DNA from: an uncultured Alloprevotella sp.
GTDB taxonomy: Bacteria > Bacteroidota > Bacteroidia > Bacteroidales > Bacteroidaceae
Direction of reading: 5' to 3'
NCBI GenBank assembly: GCA_944322095.1
Contig: CALUNU010000005.1
Location: forward strand, 62,001-126,000
DNA length: 64,000 bases
Made by a program: the position numbers and the translations under genes. The notes under the pieces are model-generated. The model was not told the DNA's origin and did not search any database. It saw nothing but the letters and a program-made list of their open reading frames with translations. Shown piece after piece: positions 51,271 to 61,778 of the stretch (position 1 is the stretch's first letter; each line of letters starts with the position of its first letter).

Positions 51271-52185
51271 TCAGAGCGAGCAGAAAAAGGAAACGAGAAA
51301 GGGAACGGTGAAGTCGACCGCCACGCCGTGGTAGATGGAGAGGGGAACAAACACGCTGCCGCTGGCAGCGGCGATGGCCGGCAGCGACGTGTCGCCCGAC
51401 GTGGCGCCGCCCACGCTCACCGGAGCCAGGGGGCCGCACAGGCGGGCCAGAAAAGGTGCTCCCAGCAGGACGCAAAGCTCGCGCAGTATGTTGTGGGCAA
51501 TGGCTATGGTGCCCAGCGCCGGACTGATGGCCTCGCTGATGAGAATGCCCGAAAGGGAATAATAGCCAAAACCCGAACCGACGGCCAGCCATTCGGCCAC
51601 CGTGTGGTGCGGCAAGACGATGGACGTGAGCAGCGCGCCGGCCCACGTCGACACGATGGTGACGAACGGCAGCAGCAACAGGCGGCGGTCCACCCGGCGC
51701 AGACTGGCGCGCAGCGTGTCGCTCTGCCCGATGTGGAAGCCCACGGCTGCCAGCAGCAGAAAGAGGGCCACCGAGGATGCGCCGGCCGGCAGGGGCGGAA
51801 ACCACGATGAAAAACTAATGGCTCCTCCCACCAGAAAAAAACCGACGTACACCAGGTTGCTCCGCACGTTTGCCCACAGCGTGCCGGCCGGGCGGCGGCC
51901 ACCCGCCGGGGGCGCACACACCGGCACGCGCACGCAGCGCAGAAACAGGCGGGCGCCGACAGCACAGCTCACCACGGTGAGAAGCGTGACGCACAAGGCG
52001 TCGGCGCCCAGGCTGCGCCAGCTACGCACGAGGGAACGGTCGGCTCCCACCTCCCAGCCTACGAGAAACAGCAACAGCCATACCAGCAGGCGCACGGGCA
52101 CGTCCATCGAGGGCTGCCAGCGGCGGCGCAAGGCATATCCCACGAGCGCAAAGCTCCATATCGTCAGAACGATGATCCAAATCAT
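51271..52185 (-). CDS. lysO: LysO-family lysine exporter
   Basis: 304-aa inner-membrane protein with about eight TM segments, close to E. coli LysO (299 aa). It starts with the TM MIWIIVLTIWSFALVGYAL. The C-terminal half has the family blocks WFPPLPAG...ALFLLLAAVGFHIGQ, GFGYYSLSGILISE and HNILRELCVLLGAPFLARL with the acid LysO motif SGDTSLPAIA. It exports L-lysine or toxic analogues in E. coli. An earlier ATG at 52203 adds six residues. A near-consensus -7 (GAACTTTG) lies too close upstream to be certain. It is divergent from ispE. Confidence 0.88.
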   Translation of the reverse strand: MIWIIVLTIWSFALVGYALRRRWQPSMDVPVRLLVWLLLFLVGWEVGADRSLVRSWRSLGADALCVTLLTVVSCAVGARLFLRCVRVPVCAPPAGGRRPAGTLWANVRSNLVYVGFFLVGGAISFSSWFPPLPAGASSVALFLLLAAVGFHIGQSDTLRASLRRVDRRLLLLPFVTIVSTWAGALLTSIVLPHHTVAEWLAVGSGFGYYSLSGILISEAISPALGTIAIAHNILRELCVLLGAPFLARLCGPLAPVSVGGATSGDTSLPAIAAASGSVFVPLSIYHGVAVDFTVPFLVSFFCSL

Positions 52186-52281
52186 GGCCGCAAAGTTCGG
52201 CATTTTCTGCGAAACTGCCGCCTCGTCGTGTGCATGGAGCTCCGTTCGGGCGGCCGCGGGGGCGGAAAAGCCCGGCGCGCC

Positions 52282-52312
52282 TTGGCCGTTCCGGGCGCAA
52301 ATGCTAAATTTG
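52282..52312 (+). promoter_or_regulatory. Promoter of ispE
   Basis: TTGG at 52282-52285 as a partial -33 and an exact -7 TAAATTTG at 52305-52312, about 19-bp spacer, 21 bp before the ATG. Confidence 0.65.
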
Positions 52313-52332
52313 AAACGTAAAACAGATAAAGT

Positions 52333-53154
52333 ATGCTTTCCTTTCCCCCATCTAAGATCAACATAGGGCTGTACGTCACCGCCAAGCGGCCGGATGGCTA
52401 CCACGACCTGGAAACCGTGTTCTACCCCATTCCGTTGCACGACAACTTGGAAATCGAGCCGCTGAAAGGCAGCAACGCGCCGTACGCGCTGCAAACGGCC
52501 GGCCTGAAAATTGACGGCCGGCCGGAGCAGAACCTCATTGTGCGCGTCTACGAGGCGATGCGCCGCGAGTTTGACCTGCCTCCGCTCGACATATATCTTT
52601 ACAAGCGCGTGCCTACGGGTGCCGGTCTGGGCGGAGGCAGCAGCGACGCGGCGGCCATGATGACGATGCTCAACGAAGCCTTTTCGCTGGGGCTTACCGA
52701 CGACGACATGGAGCGGCGTGTGAGCGCCTTCGGTGCCGATTGTGCCTTTTTCGTCCAAGCCCGTCCCTGCTATGCCACGGGCATCGGCGACCGGCTGTCG
52801 CCAATCGGCCTTTCGCTGCGCGGATATGTGCTGGTGCTGGTGAAGCCGGCCGTTTCAGTCTCCACGCGCGAGGCTTACGCCGGCATTACGCCGCACCGGC
52901 CGGCATACGACCTGCGCCAGGCGTTGCAGCAGCCCGTTGACAAGTGGCGCGAATGCATTGGCAACGATTTCGAGACGAGCGTGTTCCCGGCTCATCCCAC
53001 GATTGCGGCCATCAAGGCCACGCTCTACGACATGGGCGCCGTCTATGCCTCGATGACCGGGAGCGGAAGCGCCGTCTACGGCTTGTTCAGCCATAAGATA
53101 GACGAAGCCGAACGTGTCTTTTCCGACTGTTTCGTCTTTCAGGCCGATTTATAA
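52333..53154 (+). CDS. ispE: 4-diphosphocytidyl-2-C-methyl-D-erythritol kinase
   Basis: GHMP kinase of the MEP pathway. It is 273 aa. The start MLSFPPSKINIGLYVTAKRPDGYHDLET is typical of IspE; the ATP loop is PTGAGLGGGSSDAA; the C-terminal GSGSAVYGLF is the third GHMP motif (with MTGSGSA). Alone with the flavodoxin-ferredoxin gene 9 bp downstream. Together with dxr it makes two MEP steps in the window. Confidence 0.96.
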   Translation: MLSFPPSKINIGLYVTAKRPDGYHDLETVFYPIPLHDNLEIEPLKGSNAPYALQTAGLKIDGRPEQNLIVRVYEAMRREFDLPPLDIYLYKRVPTGAGLGGGSSDAAAMMTMLNEAFSLGLTDDDMERRVSAFGADCAFFVQARPCYATGIGDRLSPIGLSLRGYVLVLVKPAVSVSTREAYAGITPHRPAYDLRQALQQPVDKWRECIGNDFETSVFPAHPTIAAIKATLYDMGAVYASMTGSGSAVYGLFSHKIDEAERVFSDCFVFQADL

Positions 53155-53163
53155 CGCAGCGAC

Positions 53164-53934
53164 ATGATTTACTACTTCTCTGGAACGGGCAACAGCCGGG
53201 CGGTGGCTTTGCGGCTGGCCGCCTTGCTGCACGACACGGCGGCGGCGATGACAGCCGCCAAGGATACTGACAAGCCGGGCGGCGGGAAAGAGGGCTGCAC
53301 GGGGCTCGTGTTTCCGGTGTATGCCTGGGGGCCGCCCCTGTTTGTCGAGCAATGGCTGCGCAGCGACGCCTTCCGCCCTGCTGCCGGCAGCTACGTCTAC
53401 GCGGTCTGCACCTGCGGCGACGACATCGGGCGAACAGACCGCCTCACGGCGCGCCTTTTGCAACCAAAGAGCTGCGGGCTGGCAGCGGCCTTCTCCATAG
53501 CCATGCCCAACACCTACGTGGCACTGCCGGGCTTCGACGTAGACGACGGGGCGACGGCACGGCACAAACTGGAAGCCGCCGGCCCAAGGCTCGAAAGGGT
53601 GGCAGCAGCCATAAAGCGGCGGGAAAAAGGAGTGCGCGACGTCGTGCCCGGCGCTTTTCCATGGATAAAAACGCATGTGCTGCGGCCGCTCTTCAACCGC
53701 CTGCTGACGGGCGACGCCCGCTTCCGGGCCGGAGCTGCCTGCGTGGGTTGCGGAGCCTGTGCCAAGGCTTGCCCCGTGGGCAACATCCGGCCGGATGCCG
53801 GGGGACGGCCCATGTGGCAGCACCGCTGCACCATGTGCCTGGCTTGCTACCACGCTTGTCCGCAGGGGTGCATCGGATACGGGCCTTTTACGCGCGGAAA
53901 AGGGCGCTACCCCGGGCCGGGCAACGCCCTTTGA
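53164..53934 (+). CDS. EFR1-type flavodoxin-ferredoxin fusion protein
   Basis: 256-aa electron carrier. The N-terminal part (about 1-150) is flavodoxin-like, opening YYFSGTGNSRAVALRLA, the FMN phosphate loop. The C-terminal part holds two [4Fe-4S] clusters: CVGCGACAKACP and CTMCLACYHACP. The layout equals 'EFR1 family ferrodoxin' proteins of anaerobes. The partner is unknown; the adjacent ispE is upstream in a pathway whose last two enzymes need reduced flavodoxin or ferredoxin, which is only a suggestion. A bidirectional terminator follows. Confidence 0.92.
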   Translation: MIYYFSGTGNSRAVALRLAALLHDTAAAMTAAKDTDKPGGGKEGCTGLVFPVYAWGPPLFVEQWLRSDAFRPAAGSYVYAVCTCGDDIGRTDRLTARLLQPKSCGLAAAFSIAMPNTYVALPGFDVDDGATARHKLEAAGPRLERVAAAIKRREKGVRDVVPGAFPWIKTHVLRPLFNRLLTGDARFRAGAACVGCGACAKACPVGNIRPDAGGRPMWQHRCTMCLACYHACPQGCIGYGPFTRGKGRYPGPGNAL

Positions 53935-53947
53935 AGAGGAAACAGAA

Positions 53948-53978
53948 AAACAGGCGGACTGAAAAAGCCCGCCTGTTT
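53948..53978. terminator. Bidirectional terminator between the EFR1 gene and ligA
   Basis: A 10-bp stem (53948-53957 with 53969-53978) with A- and T-runs on both sides, between convergent genes. Confidence 0.8.
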
Positions 53979-53981
53979 GTT

Positions 53982-56102
<2,121 letters not shown>

Positions 56103-56121
56103 CTATTTCGCCGACAAAAAA

Positions 56122-56147
56122 GCCGCCTGCACGATGGAGCAGACGGC
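56122..56147 (-). terminator. Terminator after DUF1460
   Basis: GCCGCCTGC (56122-56130) pairs with GCAGACGGC (56139-56147), one mismatch, followed by TTTTTT on the minus strand. Confidence 0.8.
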
Positions 56148-56153
56148 CTAAAA

Positions 56154-57098
56154 TCATGGTGTGGCTTTCAAGCGCAACACTTCGACACCTAAGAACGAGG
56201 GGTGGCGGGAAAGATAGGTTTGCAGCGTCACTTCGTCCTCGACCACCTTCTTGTACAAGGAAGAAGCGTTGAGCAGATGCAGCTTTCCGTCGCGTCCCCA
56301 CACGGCAAAACCGAGGTGGGCGTAGTCGAGCCCCTTTTTGCTCGTCACGATGGCCAGGATGTCGCCGTCGTGTATCATGGAGAGCTGTTCGCGCGGCAGC
56401 CCGGTCTTGTCCTTGGGCAGATAGGTGCGCACGGTGCCGTTGAAGCGCTTTTCGAGCGCGCGTATGGAGTCGATGCGGGCGGGCCGGCCGTCCAGATGCA
56501 TGTATTTATCGGGATGGGCCGACATGTAGCCCACGTTCCACGTAAACTTGTCGGCGAGCGTGGCGGGCACCGCAACAGTGGCCACGAGGCCGCGGCGCTC
56601 GTTGTCGGCTATCCACCAGCCGAAATAGTGGAGGCGCGACAGGTAGCCGTTCAGGCGGCCGTCGAAATAGCGGAGGCGGCGCAGGTTGGCGCAGAAATCG
56701 GCAAAGGACGTGCTTTGCTGAGAATAGGTCAGCGTGAGAGCGGCAACCGTTTCGACCAAAGTGGTGCAGTCGAGCCCTTTCAAGTTGACAATCAGGCGTT
56801 CCGACGGCGTTTGCTCCAAGGTCTGGCCCACGTAGGGACGGCCCACGAAATGGCGGGCAAAGGAAAGCGTAGCTTCCTCGGGCGAATATTCGCGCAGGCC
56901 GCGGGCCAGGAGGCGGACAATTTCGAGAGAGTCGGCCGGACTGTAAACAGCATCGACCGGTTGCGGAGCTGTATCGCGGGGAGCCGCAACAGCCGATTTA
57001 ACGACAGCGGAACGGCCATCGGCCTTCGGAGAAGAACAGGCGCAGCAGCCGACTACGCCTGCAAACAGGAGAATGAGAATGGAGATGTTAGCTTTCAT
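56154..57098 (-). CDS. DUF1460 NlpC/P60-fold amidase lipoprotein
   Basis: 314-aa predicted lipoprotein; the signal ends at LLFAGVVGC (Cys18). The DUF1460 domain has the probable catalytic Cys111 in NLKGLDCTTLVETVAAL and a His in GLDYAHLGFAVW. Structures of relatives show a papain-like fold acting on peptidoglycan peptides; the link to amide cleavage is by family. It may trim or recycle wall peptides along with MurA and the GH25 lysozyme. The start ATG at 57098 is near a weak -7 (TATCTTTA, about 57131). Its terminator separates it from ligA. Confidence 0.88.
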   Translation of the reverse strand: MKANISILILLFAGVVGCCACSSPKADGRSAVVKSAVAAPRDTAPQPVDAVYSPADSLEIVRLLARGLREYSPEEATLSFARHFVGRPYVGQTLEQTPSERLIVNLKGLDCTTLVETVAALTLTYSQQSTSFADFCANLRRLRYFDGRLNGYLSRLHYFGWWIADNERRGLVATVAVPATLADKFTWNVGYMSAHPDKYMHLDGRPARIDSIRALEKRFNGTVRTYLPKDKTGLPREQLSMIHDGDILAIVTSKKGLDYAHLGFAVWGRDGKLHLLNASSLYKKVVEDEVTLQTYLSRHPSFLGVEVLRLKATP

Positions 57099-57290
57099 GC
57101 ATGCTCAGATTACCGGTAATGGAGCCATAAAGATAGGCATTTCTACCCGATCGACAGCGCGGATGGCGCGGATGTGAGGAAAATAGCAGAATAGAGCACC
57201 TCGGTATTCCGAAATGCAGCTTTTCGTCAGGCTGCCGGGCGGAAGACAGAGTTTTTGACGCGTCAGGCTGATGTTTGTGGCAAACAAAAA

Positions 57291-57325
57291 AGCCGTTCCC
57301 GCCGGATGGCTTTTCGGGAACGACT
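57291..57325 (-). terminator. Terminator after the broken lipoprotein gene
   Basis: AGCCGTTCCCG (57291-57301) pairs with CGGGAACGACT (57315-57325), one mismatch, ending in a T-run on the minus strand. Confidence 0.75.
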
Positions 57326-57354
57326 TTTCTTATGATTTAGCGGCGTGGCGACGA

Positions 57355-57838
57355 CTATCTCACCTTGTTAAGCACAACGTTGCCGTCGTATTGCTTATCC
57401 ACGATAACCAGCAACAACGGTTTTGTCGTAAAGGTGCGCTTTTTGCCTTGCACTTCCTGATAGGTAAGCACCACATCTCCTTTTTTGTTGGCTACCAACG
57501 ATTTTGGAACGAGAGTTATCTCAACGTTTGTCGCAGGTCGTGCCACGGCAATCACATATTGCCGCGAAAAGTTGATGGCTGTTGGCCTTCCATGCTCGCC
57601 CATGACCGTTGCCGCGCCGAAATAGGAATTAAAGACTTCCTGACTGGTTATTTTTTGGGGGAGGTAAAGTGTCGGCTCCGCCTTTTAAGAAGTAACGGTC
57701 GGCCACAATATATGGTATAGCTTCATTTCCCGTTTGTTCTATTGAGACAGCCTCTGCGGCGGGCAAGTTTGCTTTGCTTTTGCAGCCGGCCAGCAGGCAG
57801 CCACACGCAAGAGCAACGAAAATGATTGATTAATTCAT
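57355..57838 (-). pseudogene. Broken lipoprotein gene (nonsense codon 3 plus frameshift)
   Basis: From ATG 57838 the frame is M-N-stop (TAA 57830-57832), then immediately S-I-I-F-V-A-L-A-C-G-C-L-L-A-G-C, a perfect lipoprotein signal, and a mature part to YFLKGGADTL. At TTTTTTGGGGG (57651-57661) the frame shifts; the next frame continues LPQKITSQEVFNSYFGAAT and ends VVLNKVR at 57355. Removing one base there restores a single protein of about 160 aa. Only the last 82 codons form an intact frame with an ATG. The promoter and terminator are intact. The reconstructed protein resembles small Bacteroidales lipoproteins with 'FN..FG.A..MG..G.PT'; the family name is uncertain. Confidence 0.78.
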
Positions 57839-57886
57839 AACTGTTTCCTCATTAGTTTGCGTCGTGATAACGCATATTGGGGTTTG

Positions 57887-57916
57887 CAAAAGTACAAATA
57901 TAAATATGTCTGCAAA
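57887..57916 (-). promoter_or_regulatory. Promoter of the broken lipoprotein gene
   Basis: -7 TACTTTTG at 57887-57894 and -33 TTTG at 57913-57916 on the minus strand, 18-bp spacer, full consensus, though the gene itself is broken. Confidence 0.65.
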
Positions 57917-57942
57917 ATCCTTTCATAAACTTTACAAGAAAA

Positions 57943-57978
57943 ATCCCTCCCGGCTGCCGTCGCGGCAGCGGGAGGGAT
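57943..57978 (-). terminator. Terminator after htpG
   Basis: A stem of about 16 bp with one bulge (57943-57959 with 57963-57978), followed by TTTTTC on the minus strand. Confidence 0.8.
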
Positions 57979-58003
57979 GGAAAGACTAATGGCTATTGAA
58001 GAA

Positions 58004-60055
58004 TTATTTTATCAAGTCGACGCTCCGTTTCAGGAACTTGGTGAGCGCCTCGCCCTTTAAGAGCCCGTTTTGCAGCAAGGCCAGGTCGATGAGCTGATGA
58101 ACCACGGGGTTGTCCTTGCCGTAGGCAGAAAGAAGGTCGTTCTTCTTTTTCTGCTCGTTTTCAATGTCGGTACGACACTTGTCGAGCTCGCCCCGCTGCT
58201 CGTCGGTGATTTCTTCCGGCTTTTTGCCGCGCTGCGCCTCTTCGAGCACCTTGCGGCGGGCTTCCAGGCCTTTGAGCTCAGCCTCGACGGGCTGCAAATC
58301 GCCTTCGATGCCCTTCATGCCTTCGAGCACCTCCTTGATGAGACGATGGTCGGCGTTGAGCACGACGTTGTACATGTCGGGCATTTCGCCATAGAACGAC
58401 ATGCCGGGTTGCAGACGGCTCATGTCTTTCATACGACGCATGTACTCGCTTTGGGTGATGATGACAGGCGTGCTGTCTTCGCCCATCGATTCGGCGCTGA
58501 CGTGGAACTCTGCTTTGTCTTTCGTCGGCATTTGCGAACGGAAGACCTCGGACAGCTTGGCAGCCTCGTCGTCGGACAGGGAACTCTTCCGGTCGTTCTC
58601 CTTTGCGATGAGACGGTCGATAGTGTCGCCGTCGACGCGGGAGAAACGGGCCTTTTCAAACTTTTGCTCCAACATGCCGACGAGGGCCGTGTCGAGCTGG
58701 CCGTCCATCAGGAGAACGCTGTATCCCTTGCTCTGGGCGGCGTCGATATAACTGTATTGAGCTTCCTTATCGTTGGCGTAAAGATAGATGAGATTGCCGT
58801 CTTTGTCGGTTTGTGCCGTTTTGATGAGCTCTTTGTACTCGTCGTACGTGTAGCACTTGCCTTCAACGTCCTTCAACAAGGCGAAATTCTTGGCTTTGTC
58901 GTAGAAATCGTCTTGCGAAAGCATGCCATAGTGGATGAAGAGCTTCAAATCGTCCCATTTCTCCTCGAAAGCCTTGCGGTCGTTCTTGAAGATGGAGCTC
59001 AGACGGTCGGCTACCTTTTTGGTGATGTAGGTAGAAATCTTTTTAACGTTGGCATCGCTCTGCAAGTAGCTTCGGCTGACGTTCAGCGGAATGTCGGGCG
59101 AATCGATGACGCCGTGCAGGAGCGTCAGGAAGTCGGGGACGATGTTTTCCACCTGGTCGGTGACGTACACCTGATTGCAATAGAGCTGTATGCGGTTGCG
59201 ACGGATGTCGATGTTGCTCTTAATTTTCGGGAAATAGAGAATGCCCGTCAGGTGGAAGGGATAATCGACGTTCAGATGTATCCAGAAGAGCGGTTCGTCG
59301 GACATGGGATAGAGGTCGCGATAGAACTTCTTGTAGTCGTCGTCCTTCAGCGTGGAAGGGGTCTTGGTCCACAGCGGTTCGGTGTCGTTGATGATGTTGT
59401 CTTCGTCGGTCTCGACGTTCTTACCGTCTTTCCATTCCGTTTTTTTGCCAAAGGCTACGGGAATGGGCAGGAAGCGGCAGTATTTGCGAAGCAACTCGGT
59501 GATTTTTTCCTTTTCGAGAAACGCCTTGCAGTCGTCGTCGATGTAGAGTATGACGTCGGTACCGCGGCCGGCACGCTCGGTGTCCTCTATTTCGAAGGCG
59601 GGAGAGCCGTCGCAGCTCCATTTGACGGCCTGCGCGTCGTCGCGATAGCTCTTTGTGACGATTTCCACTTTTTTCGACACCATGAAAGAGGAGTAGAAGC
59701 CCAAGCCAAAATGGCCGATGATGGCATTGGCATCGTTCTTATATTTCTCCAAAAAGTCGTTGGCGCCGGAAAAAGCGATCTGATTGATATACTTATCAAT
59801 TTCTTCGGCCGTCATGCCCAGACCGCGGTCGGAGATGGTGAGCGTTCCCTTGTCTTTATCCACGCTTACGCGGATGGTGAGGTCGCCCAGCTCGCCTTTG
59901 AAGTCGCCCTTGGAAGCGAGGGTTTTTAATTTTTGTGTGGCATCGACAGCGTTGGAAACGAGTTCACGAAGAAATATCTCGTGGTCGCTGTACAAGAACT
60001 TCTTGATAACGGGAAAGATGTTCTCGGTAGTAATTCCTATGGTACCTTTCTGCAT
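58004..60055 (-). CDS. htpG: Hsp90-family chaperone HtpG
   Basis: 683-aa ATP-dependent chaperone. I start at MQKGTIGITTENIFPVIKKF (60055), the usual Bacteroidales start; ATGs at 60067 and 60091 are alternatives. The GHKL ATPase has ELVSNAVDATQKL, DRGLGMTAEEI and GHFGLGFYSSFM. The middle domain has RGTDVILYIDDD and later NRIQLYCNQVYV and NVSRSYLQSD. The C-terminal dimerisation domain ends the protein. It lies alone between a strong terminator and a short leader. Confidence 0.97.
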   Translation of the reverse strand: MQKGTIGITTENIFPVIKKFLYSDHEIFLRELVSNAVDATQKLKTLASKGDFKGELGDLTIRVSVDKDKGTLTISDRGLGMTAEEIDKYINQIAFSGANDFLEKYKNDANAIIGHFGLGFYSSFMVSKKVEIVTKSYRDDAQAVKWSCDGSPAFEIEDTERAGRGTDVILYIDDDCKAFLEKEKITELLRKYCRFLPIPVAFGKKTEWKDGKNVETDEDNIINDTEPLWTKTPSTLKDDDYKKFYRDLYPMSDEPLFWIHLNVDYPFHLTGILYFPKIKSNIDIRRNRIQLYCNQVYVTDQVENIVPDFLTLLHGVIDSPDIPLNVSRSYLQSDANVKKISTYITKKVADRLSSIFKNDRKAFEEKWDDLKLFIHYGMLSQDDFYDKAKNFALLKDVEGKCYTYDEYKELIKTAQTDKDGNLIYLYANDKEAQYSYIDAAQSKGYSVLLMDGQLDTALVGMLEQKFEKARFSRVDGDTIDRLIAKENDRKSSLSDDEAAKLSEVFRSQMPTKDKAEFHVSAESMGEDSTPVIITQSEYMRRMKDMSRLQPGMSFYGEMPDMYNVVLNADHRLIKEVLEGMKGIEGDLQPVEAELKGLEARRKVLEEAQRGKKPEEITDEQRGELDKCRTDIENEQKKKNDLLSAYGKDNPVVHQLIDLALLQNGLLKGEALTKFLKRSVDLIK

Positions 60056-60139
60056 TTTGTTTGGCATTATAAAATTCTGACAAGGGAGCAAACAAAAATT
60101 GTGCCAATATGCCGGGAGGAAAACTGCCGGGAAAAAATG

Positions 60140-60173
60140 GCGGCCCGGCTGTCAGAAATGACGACCGGGCCGC
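60140..60173 (-). terminator. Terminator of the ECF sigma operon
   Basis: GCGGCCCGG (60140-60148) pairs with CCGGGCCGC (60165-60173) and precedes TTTTTT on the minus strand, 26 bp past the Spy-like stop. Confidence 0.8.
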
Positions 60174-60198
60174 AGAGGAAAAAGGAAAGGATGATGTT

Positions 60199-60720
60199 CT
60201 ATTTTTTCTGCTTGATGACGCGGCGGAACATTTGCCGGCCGAAACGGTGCTCGGCGTCGATGACTTTCAGAACCTTGGCGGGAGAAATCTTCTGCTCCCA
60301 CATGTGAATATATTTCTCTTCCAGGGAAACGGAGCTGCGTTTCAGACGTACGATTTCGTCCAGCAGTTTGCTGCATTCGCGGTCGCTGAGCTTTTCTTGC
60401 TGCACCCTGCGCGTGGCCCGCCTGATTTTGCGGTTGATGTCGCGTTGCTGCATGTGGAACTCGTGGAGCAAGGGAAAAAAGACGGCGGCTTCCTCTTTGG
60501 TGAGGCCTGCCTCGCGTGCCACGAAGTCCTCGAACATCTTTTTCCGCTCTTTGTGCCGGTCGTCGCGCGGTTGTTTCTGGGCCGGACGGATAGCTGTCCA
60601 TTTTACGCTCCCGTCGTCGGCCGTTGTGGCGGAAACGGAGGGAGCGTACATACACGCAAAGAAGAAGGATACGGCCAGCAGCCGCAAAAAATGTGGGGGG
60701 AGGTTATTCGTCAATGCCAT
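60199..60720 (-). CDS. Periplasmic Spy/CpxP-like helical protein
   Basis: 173 aa with a signal peptide (FLRLLAVSFFFACMYAPSVSA). The mature part is almost all charged helix: MFEDFVAREAGLTKEEAAVF, FPLLHEFHMQQRDINRKIRR, LKRSSVSLEEKYIHMWEQKIS. The 'LT.EEA..F.PL..E......' pattern matches the LTxxQ/Spy-like helical periplasmic group in Bacteroidota. Overlaps the upstream membrane-protein gene by 17 bases and is the third gene of a sigma operon. Probably senses or buffers envelope stress; not shown. Confidence 0.8.
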   Translation of the reverse strand: MALTNNLPPHFLRLLAVSFFFACMYAPSVSATTADDGSVKWTAIRPAQKQPRDDRHKERKKMFEDFVAREAGLTKEEAAVFFPLLHEFHMQQRDINRKIRRATRRVQQEKLSDRECSKLLDEIVRLKRSSVSLEEKYIHMWEQKISPAKVLKVIDAEHRFGRQMFRRVIKQKK

Positions 60721-61078
60721 AAAATGCGTCGTATTCGGTGATGAAATAAGTGTATGCGTCCGCCATCTCAGAATCTGTCAAATTGTCAGACACTGCCGTT
60801 GAGGAAACGGAGATGCCGCTGTCGTCGGAAATGGCCACATAAAAGAAGTGGGAAAGCAGAACCGCGAAAAGCAGTACGGCTGCGGCGCTGACGAAAGGAC
60901 GCAAGCGCTCATAGAATTTGCTGAAAGCCCGGAAGCGACCTTTCTCACGCTGCATGGCTGCATCGGTCTGCTTGATTTTCATCATGAGTTCCGACGTAAA
61001 CCGCTCGAAATAGCCGTCGGGCACCTTAAAGAGCTCGCCGGTGGGGCGAACCGGGATGTTATGAATGGTTGCGGACAT
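60704..61078 (-). CDS. Single-pass membrane protein with FxVPxGYFE motif, putative anti-sigma factor
   Basis: 124 aa from MSATIHNIPVRPTGELF; the longer open frame upstream lies in the gap after the sigma gene. The cytosolic N-terminus has the FKVPDGYFERF motif (17-27) typical of Bacteroidota proteins encoded right after ECF sigma genes, then a TM at about 62-83 (VSAAAVLLFAVLLSHFFYVA) and a short acidic periplasmic tail ending ITEYDAFYGIDE. It lies 46 bp after the sigma gene. Its anti-sigma role is inferred from position and topology only; it has no zinc (HxxxCxxC) motif. Confidence 0.75.
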   Translation of the reverse strand: MSATIHNIPVRPTGELFKVPDGYFERFTSELMMKIKQTDAAMQREKGRFRAFSKFYERLRPFVSAAAVLLFAVLLSHFFYVAISDDSGISVSSTAVSDNLTDSEMADAYTYFITEYDAFYGIDE

Positions 61079-61124
61079 TGATGGCTGGTTTTTTATGGGT
61101 TTGACTATGATTGCGGGCCGGGGT

Positions 61125-61664
61125 TTAATTTCTCTCGCGGAAATAAGCCTCAATTTTTTTCACCGCCAGATGATAGGAGGCCTTTAAAGCCCCAACCGAC
61201 GTGCCGAGGATGTCGCTCATTTCTTCGTATTTCATCTCGTCGAAGTATTTCATGTTGAAAACAACGCGCTGCTTCGGGGGCAACAGGGATATGGCTTCTT
61301 GCAGCCGGGCCTGAAGCTCGTCGCCATCGAAATAAGGGTCGCTTTGCAGGCTGCGGGCCGCGCCATCAACCGCTTCGTCTAAGGAATCGGCGGTTTTGGT
61401 GCGGGTCAGGAAAGTAAGGGCTTCGTTTAGCGCGATACGATAGAGCCATGTGGAGAGACGCGATTCGCCCCGGAAGGAGGCAATGGCGCCCCACGCCTTC
61501 AAAAATGTGTTTTGCAGGACGTCATCGGCATCGTCGTGCCATTGGACGAGACGGCGTATTTGGAGATAAAGTGGTTGGGAGTAGCGACGCACGATCTCCT
61601 CGAAAGCATCGTATTTGCACGAGGGGTCGCGTAGGGCTTGCAGGAGCTCTTCATCACTTTTCAT
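61125..61664 (-). CDS. ECF-family RNA polymerase sigma factor
   Basis: 179-aa group IV sigma factor. Region 2: FEEIVRRYSQPLYLQIRRLV, DDVLQNTFLKAWGAIASFRG and STWLYRIALNEALTFL. Region 4: LLPPKQRVVFNMKYFDEMKY, EEMSDILGTSVGALKASYHL and VKKIEAYFRE. No extra domain. First of a three-gene unit with the membrane protein and the Spy-like protein, a layout that suggests an envelope-stress regulon. No exact -7 element is just upstream, as expected if it drives its own operon from an ECF promoter. Confidence 0.93.
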   Translation of the reverse strand: MKSDEELLQALRDPSCKYDAFEEIVRRYSQPLYLQIRRLVQWHDDADDVLQNTFLKAWGAIASFRGESRLSTWLYRIALNEALTFLTRTKTADSLDEAVDGAARSLQSDPYFDGDELQARLQEAISLLPPKQRVVFNMKYFDEMKYEEMSDILGTSVGALKASYHLAVKKIEAYFRERN

Positions 61665-61689
61665 CGCGGGTGACTTGTGTGCGGATACA

Positions 61690-61729
61690 GAAAAAGATAA
61701 GCAACGGACGCTGCCGGCTTATCTTTCTG
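61690..61729 (-). terminator. Terminator after the small secreted protein
   Basis: AGAAAAAGATAAGC (61690-61703) pairs with GCTTATCTTTCT (61718-61729), ending in TTTTTC on the minus strand. It lies upstream of the sigma gene. Confidence 0.7.
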
Positions 61730-61778
61730 CTGTCAAAGATTTTATTGTACGGGCGGTACGATGGCAGCTATGGCAAGA

